DNA of 64,000 bases. It comes from Puccinia triticina. Taxonomy: Eukaryota; Basidiomycota; Pucciniomycetes; Pucciniales; Pucciniaceae. The stretch lies in assembly GCF_026914185.1 (NCBI RefSeq), contig NC_070559.1, positions 8,105,501 to 8,169,500 of the forward strand. Reading direction: 5' to 3'. The number at the start of each line of letters is the position of its first letter. Position 1 is the stretch's first letter. Position numbers and translations under genes: made by a program. Positions 10,490-22,075 of the stretch are shown here, in pieces. Under the pieces are notes generated by a model. It was not told the origin of the DNA and did not search any database. It saw only the letters and a program-made list of their open reading frames with translations.

Positions 10490-12465
10490 TATTTTCCAGT
10501 TTATTTCCCCATTAAAGAAGTAGTCATCACTTGCATATTTTGCACTTACCCTTCTCCTCAGATTGTACTCTTTACTAGACTATCATCACTCGCATATTTT
10601 GCTATCACCTCCCATATTGAACTCAGAATTGAACCCCATTGCATACTTTGCTCTCAACCTCTCATCCTTTGCATATTTTGCTCATGACCCTCCTTTCCTC
10701 TCACCTCATCCTCAAGCTTGTGGTATTACAAATAGACATTGATTGATATACATAAAGTCCTTATTCTACACCTCACTAAGGATTAGTAGAACTCAAGCCA
10801 CACCCTTTTCTTTCTTCTTTTTCTTAGTGTAACTCTCACCAACTCCAGCATTAGATAGGAGGTCAGCCTCATCAGCACCCATAGCTTCAACCTACTTTAT
10901 TACTAGGGTAGTTGTCTATTTCCACTCCAAGCTCTATTCCACCCTTTGAGTAACGGTACACGCCTGCGGGTGTCATGTACGGGTACGGGTGTGTGAATAT
11001 CATGAAAACACTGCGGGTACCCAGACACGCGGCAGGTACCCGGGTACACTTGGCAATCTCTACAGCCAATTATGCTGGCAGCAATCATTTTGGGTGGCCC
11101 CGCTTCTGTGGTGCTCTGATTTCAAAAGGTACTGGAATGGATTTATATACCAGCACCTTCTTTCCAGATATCACCAGAGATAACATTGGTCTTTCAGCAT
11201 CAATCATCAATTCATCTTATGAAATTGGACATCTCACCAACACTATCAATATTCCTGAAGCTTCCTAGCTGTCAGTGTGGCTGAGGCTGCACTCATAATC
11301 CCCTTATCCAAACAATTTCTTTGCAAGAGGCTTTCAGCATGGAGATAATTCTAACAGGTTCAATATGTGAAAGCATATTTTGAAATTTACCATTCTAGGT
11401 GCAGAAAGATTTTCTTCTTTCATTTAGGATACACTAGGAAAAAGCCGCGGCAGGGCCGCAGTTTGGAACTTAAAATTAACAGGAATTTTGGAGCACACAT
11501 CATGTAGTGACGGCAAACAACGCTTGAACAGGGATATGGCCAAGAGTGGTGAGTCAAAGGAAAAAAAGTGTATAGCCGGGAGTGGCCTTGAATAAGGGAT
11601 GACTTCAAGGATTTGGCTCACCACAATACATACACAGCAGATGATTTTGTTTCAAAGGCAACTTGCCAGGTACACTCCACTCAACCGCTTGATACCAAGT
11701 TGAAGTCAAACAGTCGACTTGGAATCAGGAATTCAATTGTCCGTTGGGCAGATCAAATTAGGAACTTTCAACAGCACCAAATACAGACAGATTCCAGTTG
11801 TAAAAGCAGTGTGGCCTGATGCAGTGAAACACATTGCAAAAATTCAAGAACATAAAATGGAGTAGACATGAAAGGCAACAGGTGCACTCAGCCCCTACCA
11901 TCCATTTTGCGGCCCCAGAAATGCAAATTTTGTAGTGTGAATCTGAAAAAGTCTGTGAGCTTTGGCAGATTCCCTTAATGTTGCATAAGCAATACCGTCC
12001 CAACATCTCAAATAACTGAACTCATGTGCTGGAGCAGTACCCAGAGATACCACCGCTCTCCCTGCAAATGACTTGCAAAAAATAGATGGCTAATGGTATT
12101 GAAGGTGGTCCTGGGGATCTGTTTTTCTAATAGAAATGCCATGGCACACCCTGGTACAACAGCTTCTGGGCTGATTTTGCAAAGAATAAGAATATTTGTT
12201 GAACAGTGAGTATGAGCAAAGAATATGAACCCAGGCAACAGTACAAAGATAAGAGAAGTGTCCCAGAGGAAAGGGATTAGTCTCATCAGATGAGACTCCC
12301 AGTAATATGTAGGAGTTGACAAAGAGATGGCTGGAATTGGGGAAGTCTGGCCCAAGTTTGGCAATCTGATATAAAAGAGTAGGAGAGACAAGATATGAGA
12401 CTCTATAAAAGATGGCCACAAACAGCTACAGATTCAAGGTATGCCAAGAGTGGCACCACCTTTTT
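10490..12465. other. Non-coding region, no recognisable gene
   Basis: 10500-10700 has repeated GCATATTTTGCT motifs. 10945-11062 is the inverted copy of the CGGGTACC repeat. Short open frames exist (for example 10975-11268 + and 12008-12421 -), but none shows a domain, intron signals or coherent composition that I can support. Confidence 0.4.
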
Positions 12466-13086
12466 CTAGTCATGATGGTCAACAGCATATCCTATTTGGA
12501 TGTTACCAAAGAGCTCATGCCAGCCTTCCTGGCTTGGGTCAAGCCTTATGAGTCCTTTTCCTTTGTGCTCTTCCTGTTGATTGGAGCATGAAGCTCTTGG
12601 TTCTTCTTGGCCTTCAATTGGTGTCAGTGAGGGTGACATTGACAATGATGATGGGTGCTTGTGGAGGTAGGTGATGTACTTGACAATCAGCTTGAGCGCA
12701 GCGACCCAGCGTTTGCGGAGGGTTTTGCTTACAGCAGATGACTTATGGTGCCCCTTGATCCTGAGCAAGAAGGTGAGTCTGAGCTGACAGAAGGGTCTAT
12801 ACGACTTGGCTCTGGCTTCCTGTCTTGTGGCCCTTTGCTCCAACCAGCGCTCCTGGTCTTCTTTAGAGAAGCACGAGCTGAGAGTCTGGATGTGGGATGG
12901 GATGGGCTGGACAAGGCTGACGAAGCTGGAGGGGATGGCGGCGAGCAGGAAGAGGCCGGTGTGTCTGACCAAGAGGCTGGTGGGTAAGCTTGGGCTGAGC
13001 AGGGCTTGGATGTTAGGCCGGTTGTAGGAGAGCGAGAAAATGGAGATTGTGAACTTGGCCGGAGGGAGGAACTTGAGGGCGGGCAA
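12466..13086 (-). CDS. Uncertain ORF, 206 aa
   Basis: An uninterrupted frame of 206 codons. The N-terminal third has a leucine-rich hydrophobic stretch (residues about 25-65). The middle is basic with a KEDQERWLEQRATRQEAR helix-like segment, and the C-terminus is charged. I recognise no family. It lies in a repeat-rich region without a visible partner exon, so it may be a fragment of a mobile element or a chance frame. Confidence 0.25.
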   Translation of the reverse strand: MPALKFLPPAKFTISIFSLSYNRPNIQALLSPSLPTSLLVRHTGLFLLAAIPSSFVSLVQPIPSHIQTLSSCFSKEDQERWLEQRATRQEARAKSYRPFCQLRLTFLLRIKGHHKSSAVSKTLRKRWVAALKLIVKYITYLHKHPSSLSMSPSLTPIEGQEEPRASCSNQQEEHKGKGLIRLDPSQEGWHELFGNIQIGYAVDHHD

Positions 13087-14125
13087 GGCTGGGCTTGGTT
13101 GGTTGGGGCGATTGACGAACGGGTGCTTGGGCTTCAGGATATTGGATTATCTAGGGGCGCGTAGGTCAGGTGGACCAGAACATTGTTGGCGGTTGGGTGG
13201 TGCCGGTGGGAATCAAGCCAGAGCTTAATGAGACGACCCGGTTGCGCCTCCCAGTCCGACTGGCGAACACACAAAAACATCCACATTTCATTCTTTGACA
13301 CCTGGCTCAGATTCATCATGGGTGATCTGGACCCACAAATATTTGCAAATGGCTCTATGGTGCAACAAAAAAACACAGACCAGAATGGTGTGAAATCCTA
13401 TGAGGATTATAACAAGAAACAGGCGGGGACAGCTTTTAAGTTAACAAAGTCCCTTGTGGCTGTTGGGCCGCTGGCTTTCCGAGCCATTGCAATGGGTCCT
13501 GACTTGAGACACTTGGCTCAAGCTGGGGAAAGCTTTGGTGGTCGCAGAAATGCAGGATGATGTTCATTGAAGAAGTGAAGCAACTCCCAACCAAACCCTC
13601 CAGTGCATTGACGTGGCTAGAGAGCGGTGTAGGGAGAAAGGAAGAGAGACTAAGAGCGGTCATAAGAGTACAACAGATAGCCGGACCTTTTACCTATACA
13701 GGATGACCGGAGGCTACATATTACCTTAACTGGAAGCCCAGGCTTCGCAGATTAGAGGACCAAGCTACTGCTTTTTGGCGTATTAAGCAGGAATGCATTT
13801 GAAGATTGCTAGACGGAGTGTACATGCGCTGTCAGCCGGGTAGAGTAATTTATAAAATGTACATACAAGCAAAAAGGGACAAATTTTCTGCCGGGAAAAG
13901 TACTATGAAAAGTAAACAGCAGCAAAGAAGGCAGTGGGTGGGTCACAAGTTACAGGCATTTGCTTGGTGGGGGGCGCCAAAACACAAAAGAGGTGATGGT
14001 TCCAGAGAACAAAAGACACAAAGAATATAAAAGGAGGAGTGTTGTGAGGGATTGTGAGCGTATCCCACACGGGGAGGTATTGATGGCTCGGCCTAATTAT
14101 TGTCCTCCCTGCATCGGATTAATGA
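13087..14125. other. No gene recognised
   Basis: Short open frames occur on both strands (for example 13183-13560 +). No domain or convincing splice pattern is visible. Confidence 0.3.
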
Positions 14126-14127
14126 TC

Positions 14128-14265
14128 AACAAACTTCTTAAATTCACCAGGCCTGCACTTGCTGCATTTTTGGGCTGCGCCAGTAAACCCAATAAAGGGG
14201 GAACTGCTGCCCAAAAATTACACCAAGTACAGGACTGGTGTATTTAAGGAGTTTAATAAAACAAC
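14128..14265. mobile_element. Hairpin MITE-like element
   Basis: Imperfect arms of about 55 bp (left AAACTTCTTAAATTCACCAG, right CTGGTGTATTTAAGGAGTTT) continue inward through CCTG-ACTTG-TG-ATTTTTGGGC to a loop of about 20 bp. Compensating positions differ between arms, so it is an old hairpin. No clear target duplication. Confidence 0.5.
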
Positions 14266-14269
14266 ACCT

Positions 14270-15383
14270 GCAATGAAAATGAATTTCTCATTCATCAAAC
14301 AATCACCGCATGTGTACACACATGAAACCAGTCTCAAATCTCACTTTGTGGTAATACAATGTACATAGCTGGTTGAGAGTTCCAATTTATGTACTTTTCA
14401 TGAACTATGTACATGTATTTTTGACAGGTCCTCTGTTGCCTGATTTGGGAGATGTTTGCTGATCATTACCTATATTCCCAGGGTGTTTGAATCTATGTAT
14501 TCAAATTTTGATGTAAAAATCTGATGCAAACTCAAAAAACACCAGCCTCTTTCTGAGGTTTTTTAAACCTACTGGTTTTGGTCCTTGGTCATTTTGAAAA
14601 CAGTGCTGTCTTCTGTGTTTAAAAGTTTCAACATGTGATACATAAAACATACCACAAAAATGAATGAGAGGAAACAAACACTTCAACTTCTTGTTTAGTC
14701 CATGAAACTTTTGGGGCTGGCAAGATTGTGTGATAATACATCTTTCCAGACTGTGTTAAATTTTTATAACACAAATCAAAATTTTATTTGGCCTCTCTTA
14801 AATATGTAGAGCATCTCCCTGCATTCTGTGTTTGATTATTGGAAAAAAAATCACATTTCAAATTGATTGCCCTTTCCATTATGATTCCATCAAATTACCA
14901 CTTGGGAAATGTCATCCACATTTTTATGATTTGTTTTTTCTTGAACTTGACAATTCCTACTGGATGCCTAGTATTCTGTGAATTCAATAAAACTCCAAAG
15001 GTCCCATGTATGTACAAACTTCATGATTTTTGATATCAGTGACAAGGGAAAGTTCATTTTCCATTTTAATCTAGTTTCCTGTAGAGGTGAGGAAGAAACA
15101 GTCAAGATACCTAGCAATATCATCAGCCCTGGAGCAAAATATTTTGAAAAATTACAACATGGGGGTACTTCTTCAAGCCATGAAATCATCTCATTCAGAA
15201 CTCAAGGGAGTGAGTTTACAACAATTGCAGACATGTACCCACTGAACCTTATTTTATATGATGACTTATAAGTTTCCTCCTTTGTTTATGTTTCTATAAA
15301 TTGGTGAAATCTTGTGGATGAATTTTTATAGATGCCTTACTTGATGATCACAAGCCAATACCTTGTATGCATCCTTTTTATTA
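14270..15383. other. AT-rich DNA, possible lost exon
   Basis: No clear gene. An open stretch at about 15052-15271 (+) follows an acceptor-like ATATCAG and has codon use like the gene at 16990-18649. It could be an upstream exon cut off by the foldback element, but it ends in a stop, so I do not assign it. Confidence 0.3.
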
Positions 15384-16783
15384 CAGACTTACTTCGCGCA
15401 CTGCGAGAAACTCTTCGCGCACTGTGGGGGTCGTCGTCTCGACGTCCCGCCCCCAGTGCGCGCTTTCGCCACGGCTCTTCGCGCACTGTGCATTCCCCCA
15501 AAAAAACGGCTTGCATTTCTTGAGATATTTTTTGATGAATCAATAGAATGGCTTTTTATGATCCCCCTAAAAAATAATCAAGTCATTTAGGGGTCTCCTT
15601 GAGCCTAGAGAAAATTGACATGAAAAAATCATATTTTAACGCGGCAGGGACCTGTAATATCGCTTCCTGTGCCCCAGTAGCCCCAAAAATTTCACAGTAT
15701 CATGGTACATGTGCAAATTCATGACCTGATAATTTTCAGAATTTTCACCAGCTTTCCTGTAGCCCAAATAGGTATTGTGTTTATTATTTTGCGTATATGT
15801 ATAACTTTTTTGTTACACACACCAAAGGCACAAAATTTTGAGAGCACAGAGAAATATGCTTCAAATTAATTCCCTGAAATTCCTAGCAATATTGTGTCAT
15901 TATAAAATGAGATATAAGGGGTGCGCAGCAGGCTTAGTAGGAAAATTACTGCTAACTGTATAGCTTTTTTGTTACACACCCAAACAGTCCCAAAATTTCA
16001 GAAATGTTTTCATTGTGGATATTCTCTGCGCCATAAATTTCTTGGCAATAGTGTGTCATGATAACATGAGATATAAGGGGTGCGCGGAGGGCTTAGTAGG
16101 AAAATGGCTGCTACATGTATAGATTTTTTTTACACGCTGAAACAGTCTGAAACTTTCAGGAATGTTTCAATTTTGCATATTCTCCGCGCCATAAAGCTCT
16201 TAGCAATAGTTTGTCATTAAAACATGAGATAAGTTAGCAGTCATTTTCCAACTAAGCCCGCCGCACTACATCTCATGTTATCATGACACACTATTGCCAA
16301 GAAATTTATTGCGCGGAGAATATCCACAATGAAAACATTCCTGAAATTTTGGGACTGTTTGAGTGTGTAACAAAAAAGCTATACAGTTAGCAGTAATTTT
16401 CCTACTAAGCCTGCCGCGCACCCCTTATATCTCTGGGAAAAATTCTGAATTTGCACATGTGCCATGATACTGTGAAATATTTGGGGCTACTGGGGCACAG
16501 GAAGCGATATTACAGGTCCCTGCCACGTTAAAATATGATTTTTTCATGTCAATTTTCTCTAGGCTCAAGGAGACCCCTAAATGACTTGATTATTTTTTAG
16601 GGGGATCATAAAAAGCCATTCTATTGATTCATCAAAAAATATCTCAAGAAATGCAAGCCGTTTTTTTGAGGGAATGCACAGTGCGCGAAGAGCCGTGGCG
16701 AAAGCGCGCACTGGGGGCGGGACGTCGAGACGACGACCCCCACAGTGCGCAAAGAGTTTCTTGCAGTGCGCGAAGTAAGTCCA
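15384..16783. mobile_element. Foldback element, 1.4 kb inverted repeat
   Basis: The outer arms (15384-15680 and about 16495-16783) are near-perfect inverted copies starting GACTTACTTCGCGCACTG. The interior holds about three tandem units of 150-170 bp (TTGTTACACACCCAAACAG ... GGCTTAGTAGGAAAAT; 15795-16225), and part of this recurs inverted at 16230-16440. The total folds into one long hairpin. TTTTATTA occurs directly outside both ends (15376-15383, 16784-16791), a candidate 8-bp target duplication, though AT-rich. There is no transposase. A terminal fragment of the same family lies at 33427-33513. Confidence 0.75.
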
Positions 16784-16989
16784 TTTTATTATTATCCCAA
16801 TGATTATGAATAAATGCTAATCTCTTTGCAACTTCCTTTTGATAATAAATGCATTTCTCAGCTGTGGGAACTTGTAAGATTCCAAAGATTTATATCAGCC
16901 AAGTCAATTCCTGGGTAGTACAAAAAAAAAGGTCAAGTTGATAATTTTTTATACTTTTCTTTTAATCCTCTTCTATCTTCTGGAAACAG

Positions 16990-18649
16990 TGAAGAAAATT
17001 CCTTTGAAAGAATCCAATCTTGTGGCTGATAAATCACACATTGCCTTGGCAAACATGATAGCCTTGAAGAATCAAAATGGTAAGTAGACAGGTGCACTTA
17101 TTCTTCACCTGAACAGAATGGATTTGAAAAAATTGTATTTTTTTACTCAATTTTGGACTAGATGAAGTTTTGGTAAACAATTCAAATCATAGAGCCTTTG
17201 GTTATGTTGAAGAATCCATGGACTATCTTACAAGTAAATCAGAAAAATTGAAAGCCTCATTTCAAGTGTCTGATCAACGTAAATGTGCAAGCCTGGGCAG
17301 ATTGATTGGTAACATTGTAGCTATTCAGGAGAATATCAAAACCTACTTAAAATCAAACAAAGAGATACGGGATCTCAATGTGGATTTAATACTATTGCAA
17401 CTTCATATTTTCCAAGATCTGAAAATTCTGATGGATCGAGAATACACAGATTTTTCTCATCCAATTGGAGAAAAACATTATTATGAATTCCAATTGCTGA
17501 GATGTGTGCTTGACACCATCTCATTTCTGCATCAAACAGAAGTTCTCACAGAATATTATGTCAAAAAGATGTTTGAAACATCAGGAGTTCTACGGACATT
17601 GGGATGGTATATTGCACACTTTCAAGATGGAAGGGAAACCTATCCTTTTAATCATGCAATTTGTGGATATGAATCTCCTGGGAATCATCTCAGTACTATC
17701 CTTGCACATTGGAGTTTCCAAAATCTCCTTCCCTTGGCAGAAGTCATTGGTATGTAGATTCATTTTTCCTCTAAATTATGAAAAATGAAACTGGTAGACC
17801 AAACATTTTTTTTCTATTCTTATTTCAGCCCAAAAGAAAGAAAATTTGGATATACTCACATGGCACTTCTGGAGATTCAAGGTCAAGAAATACTGTATTA
17901 ACTCTCAAGGAAGTCAAACTGAGAAAAAAGCATTAAAAGAGATTTTTGACAAAGAAGATAACTTTTCTCACTTGCAAGCTTTGGCTCGGGATTTGAAAGA
18001 AAAAATTAAATATCCAAAAGATCATTTCAACGGAGTGGAAAAATATCATAGAGAACTGGAAGCTAAAGCCCAAAACAAAATGAGAAAAAATATCCAGTAC
18101 CTCATCAAGAAGTGGTCTGGGTCTAACAATGATATGACTGTGCATTGGATTGCAGATGTATTTACTCAGGAGGAAAAAATCCAAATGGTATATGGAATCT
18201 TAGAGTTCTTTGAATCCCAATTTGGAAAAGATTCTATGATGAAACTTTGGAAGGGATCACTAAAAGGGAGCATTGCACACTATTGGAAAGATGTAACACT
18301 ACAAGAAAAATTTGAGGAATATTGTCTCAGGCTCAAATTTGTGAATCTTGCCATCAAAATTAATAAATCTGTCAACATTGCAAAAAGTCAGATACATCAT
18401 ATTCATAAATGGAACATTCAAATCACAGACCGTGAGCTGGAGATAGTGAAAAATAGTCACTTGAAAACATTGAACACATACTTTCATAGTATCAAAAAAG
18501 AATTGATCCAGAATGGGATTGACAAAACACATTTAGAGGGTGAATTCATGATGGATTCAGAATTTGTTTTGTATCTTTTTGGAACTATAGGAAAAATCAA
18601 TGACAAAATTATCTGGGAAATTGGATATCATAAATTTGAAAAACAATAA
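16990..18649 (+). CDS. Unknown helical protein, at least 3 exons
   Basis: Exons 16990-17079, 17162-17749 and 17829-18649 join in frame across GT-AG introns (donors GTAAGT and GTATGT, acceptors CTAG and TTTCAG), giving about 499 aa to a TAA. I see no start codon in the first exon, so the 5' end is missing or unresolved. The protein is Lys/Glu-rich and probably mostly alpha-helical, with no signal peptide or membrane segment in the readable part. Codon use is AT-rich, unlike the 39-63 kb genes. The foldback element lies directly upstream and may have separated 5' exons. I recognise no family; a lineage-specific fungal gene is likely. Confidence 0.6.
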
Positions 18650-18659
18650 CAAAATTCAT

Positions 18660-19548
18660 CTTTTGATTTGTTCCATCAAGCTCATCACAATAAGCTTTCT
18701 GGAATCCATAATGAAACTATAAATAAATGTCTGTTTTAGCTCTTGTTCTTGATTCTATCATGGAGCCCATCTCAAGCCACTTTGCAATTCCTGTCTGATT
18801 TTTTAAAATTCACTTCCTAACTCCTTTCTGATGTTCTAAATTCAATCTTTCATTTGTTGAATCTTTCTACTAGCACCTAGGCCAAAGTGGCTTTGCTGCT
18901 GTAAGTCTATTTCCCCAAGCTGAGTTGAAATTCACTGGGGATCCCCCAATTGCCATCACCCTGTCATGCCTTCTAGTCTACATAGGAATATTGGTTACTT
19001 TGTGTTGGCTTGCAGCTAGCTCACCTTGGTTCACCAATCATCAAGCTGACAAATCAAAGTAAAATTTCACTTGGCCATTGAGCTGGGAAAGACTCAAACT
19101 TAGTCAGTCCTTCCTTATGAGTTGGCAGGCTGGCGCCCCTCGCGCGAAGCGCAAGCCTCCGAAGGAGGGACTTGGGAGTAAGCCGGGAAATTTGGTGTGA
19201 GCGCTGAGGACCGCCTCAGCCCATTTGGCTTGTGTCAAACTTCAACACCACACCAACTTAGCATCCCGTGAGCCAAATGAGCCGCCCAGGTGCCAAATTG
19301 AAGCCCTGCATCTGGCCTTCAAACCTACATAGGCCACATATTTTTATCTTGAACGGTCTTGAAGTTACAAAGCTTTTAAAATCATGCTTCCAAGATTCTG
19401 GCAATGATTATACACTTCTGCATCTTTAGTAAGTGCATGGAAGCAGTATTTTCTGCTTGTAATTAAATAAAAATGCATATTTTTGAACAAGTTCACTTCT
19501 CAATTCATGATCAATGCATAATATTTATATTGGTATGCTTGATGTACA
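18660..19548. other. Intergenic, GC-hairpin cluster at 19125-19190
   Basis: No gene. 19125-19190 contains GCGCGAAGCGCAAGCCTCCGAAGGAGGGACTT-type hairpins (here described in parts: GCGCGAAGCG and CCTCCGAAGGAGG), which also occur near 54770. Confidence 0.4.
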
Positions 19549-19680
19549 GTGGGTCATCTAGTGTTTTTGGCACCAAATTTTTGAATGCAGAAGCTCAGGC
19601 CACAGCCGTTAAGTCATGAGATTGGCTACAGGGGTGGAAAATAAGTTCCTAAGAATGATTATGAAATAAAAAAAAGTAAA
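19549..19680 (+). repeat. Dispersed repeat, TACAGTGGG end
   Basis: About 130 bp starting TACAGTGGGTCATCTA is repeated in inverted orientation at 33513-33643 with few differences. Both copies begin at the same TACAGTGG, suggesting the terminus of a Tc1/mariner-like element. Confidence 0.6.
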
Positions 19681-19689
19681 AATAAAAAA

Positions 19690-20332
19690 ATGAAAAATAT
19701 GGAAATTTTTCAATTTCTTGTAAATTTCTCAGAATGTTCATTACTGTTCAAACCAAGGGGGGGAAATTAGAGAGAAAAGTATGGCATACAACAAGAATGA
19801 TAAAAAATGAAAAATTTTGAAACCATTTTCAATGATTTTTTGGGTAGATGGGTTTTCAACCAATTTCATTTGAACTCAGGGACTGTAGCCCAAATCACCA
19901 CTAATTTGACTCAATTTATTTTATCCAAGTACATTAAAATCACAGAAACACGGAAGGCAAGATCAAAGTTTTTGCCTGTGCTCTTTAGCAAAAATCCCAT
20001 AAAAGTTGAAATTAATCCCCAAACACCCCGGAGGGCACCTCGGATTGACCCTTCAGCCTGTGCCGGAGCAACAGGCAAAAAAAGGTTGGTCAAAAATGTA
20101 ATCAAGGAGGCCCTAATCAAGTGATTAGTGGGCTCCAGGGAGGGGGTGGGACAAAACCAGATCCCCTGGGGGGGAAAACAGCTTGCCCCCAGCCCTTTAA
20201 GTATTGGTCCCAGCTCCCACATGACAGAAGTTGACGACACCCTGGGCCCTGACATTCTTTGCACACCACAACTGTGTTTCCAGGGCCCTGCACCTAGGCA
20301 GGCAACATCCTGGCCTGTATGTACACACTCAT
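19690..20332. other. No gene recognised
   Basis: A-rich sequence to about 19850, then GC-richer sequence with short open frames on both strands and no domain. Confidence 0.3.
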
Positions 20333-20578
20333 TGTCAGGTTGTGGTTCTGCTACTCTTAGCTTTATCATACCTGCTGGTGTCACTCATTCATGACCTGTC
20401 ATTTACAGGTCTTACCCTCAATTAGGGATCTTCATGTGACGCCAGTGGATGTTCATTCACCCACCTGCAGCTGTTCATATCCAAGCGTCCTTAGTACAGT
20501 GGCTAGTACACTTGACATGGATATAAGAGACATGGGTTCAACTCCCATAGGACACATAATATTTTATGGATTTTCACA
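20333..20578 (+). repeat. 245-bp direct repeat, copy 1
   Basis: Near-identical to 20662-20910 (a GAT insertion and a handful of substitutions). Starts TGTCAGGTTGTGGTTCTG and contains a tRNA-like block (20485-20556). Confidence 0.85.
20485..20556 (+). repeat. tRNA-Asp-like pseudo-tRNA, copy 1
   Basis: The order is acceptor GCGTCCT/AGGACAC (6 of 7 pairs), D arm GTAC...GTAC with an A-box-like TTAGTACAGTGG, a weak CTTG...TAAG anticodon stem, and T arm ATGGG-TTCAACT-CCCAT (5 of 5 pairs). The layout matches eukaryotic tRNA-Asp. The base before the anticodon is A and not U, and the top anticodon pair is lost, so it is probably a tRNA-derived SINE head or pseudogene. Confidence 0.55.
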
Positions 20579-20661
20579 GGTTATGAGCCCAGCGCTACCG
20601 CGTGATACCTAGGATATTATGGAGTCTTGGTATGATAAACCCCTTTCATAGCACGGGGGGC

Positions 20662-20910
20662 TGTCAGGTTGTGGTTCTGCTACTCTTAGCTTTATCATAC
20701 CTGCTGGTGTGATCACTCATTCATGACCTGTCATTTACAGGTCTTACCCTCAATTAGGAATCTTCATGTGACACCAGTGGATGTTCATTCACCCACCTGC
20801 AGCTGTTCATATCCAAGCGTCCTTAGTACAGTGGTTAGTACACTTGACATGGATATAAGAGACATGGGTTCAACTCCCATAGGACACATAATATTTTATG
20901 GAGTTTCACA
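20662..20910 (+). repeat. 245-bp direct repeat, copy 2
   Basis: Second copy of the unit at 20333-20578, offset about 330 bp. The spacer 20579-20661 is unrelated. Confidence 0.85.
20817..20888 (+). repeat. tRNA-Asp-like pseudo-tRNA, copy 2
   Basis: Same structure as the block at 20485-20556; a single C/T difference lies in the D loop (GTGGTTAG). The A box and B box are kept in both copies. Confidence 0.55.
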
Positions 20911-21084
20911 CTCATTCGAGTGTATACAGGTCAGCTTGAGAGGTGTATTCCTCAGGATGACTGCTCAGGGTCATTCGGAAGTGTTCCGAATCCGAATTTG
21001 GAAGTGTTCTGAATCCGAGGGAGTTGGCTTTGAGGAGTATGTACACCCAGACTTCGGCCTCCTTTGCGGTCTACACGTCTCTTG

Positions 21085-21797
21085 ACAACCCGTCTGTACC
21101 GGTTGTGGAGGGGAGTCACCCCTCTCGATGACCGCTCTGACCGGCCATTGGGAGAACTCATATCTCCTCCCCATGACCGGTACATGCCGGTCATTGAGGG
21201 GACTCACACCTCTCGATGACCGGTCTGTACCGGTCACCAAGGAGACTCAGATCTCCTCCTCATGACCGGTCTGTGCCGGTCACTGAGGGGATGCACAACT
21301 CTCGATGACCGGTCTGTGCCGGTCATCGAGGGGACTCAGGTCTCCTCTTGATGACCGGTCTGTGCCGGTCATCAAGGGGAATCAGGTCTCCTCTTGATGA
21401 CCGGTCTGTGCCGGTCATCGAGGGGAATCAGGTCTCCTCTCAATGACCGGTCTGTACCGGTCATCGAGGGGAATCAGGTCTCCTCTCAATGACCGGTCTG
21501 TACCGGTCATCGAGAGGGCTCAGGTCTCCCCTTGATGACCGGTCTCCGCTGGACATTGAGAGGACTCAGTTCTCCCCTCGATGACCGGTCTGTGCTGGTC
21601 ATCAAGGGGAATCATGTCTCCTCTCAATGACCGGTCTGTGCCGGTCATCAAGAGGAATCAGGTCTCCCCTCGATGACCGGTCTGTGCCGGTCATCGAGGG
21701 GAATCAGGTCTCCTCTCAATGACCGGTCTGTGCCGGTCATCGAGGGGAATCAGGTCTCCTCTCGATGACCGGTCTGTGCCGGTCATCGAGGGGAATC
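21085..21797. repeat. Palindromic minisatellite family 1, main array
   Basis: About 14-15 units with a 46-bp period. The core is CTCGATGACCGG-TCTGTG-CCGGTCATCGAG, a perfect 12-bp stem with a 6-nt loop, and the spacer is GGGAATCAGGTCTCCT. Stem changes are often matched on the other arm (GATG/CATC, CAATG/CATTG). The array continues in register at 23838 after the inserted block. Confidence 0.95.
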
Positions 21798-22075
21798 TAA
21801 AAGAATTTGAACAACTGAAATATTTATTGCTTATTAGAAATGAAACTACAAATGCTTAAGAGCTAAACATTAATAGCGCAGAACTAATTTTACCTGAAAG
21901 CAGATTAAGTTCTGCCTGAGCTGTGGGGCTGAGTGGGGTTGTTCTTGGATGGACAAGGGAGACGGGCTTTGGGAGAATGGTTTGCACGGTGGTCGGAGGG
22001 CGTGAGATGAGCCTGCATGACCGGCACCAGTCCTCACTGATTCAGCTGCCGTTTCCTCTTTCTGTTTTCTCCCTA

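Noticed and set aside
20485..20888. Functional tRNA genes
   Set aside because: The anticodon loop lacks U before the anticodon and its stem is weak, although the A and B boxes are kept.
21085..21797. CRISPR-like array (regular repeats)
   Set aside because: The repeats are palindromic 46-bp tandem units with nearly constant spacers in a eukaryotic genome; there are no unique spacers or cas genes.
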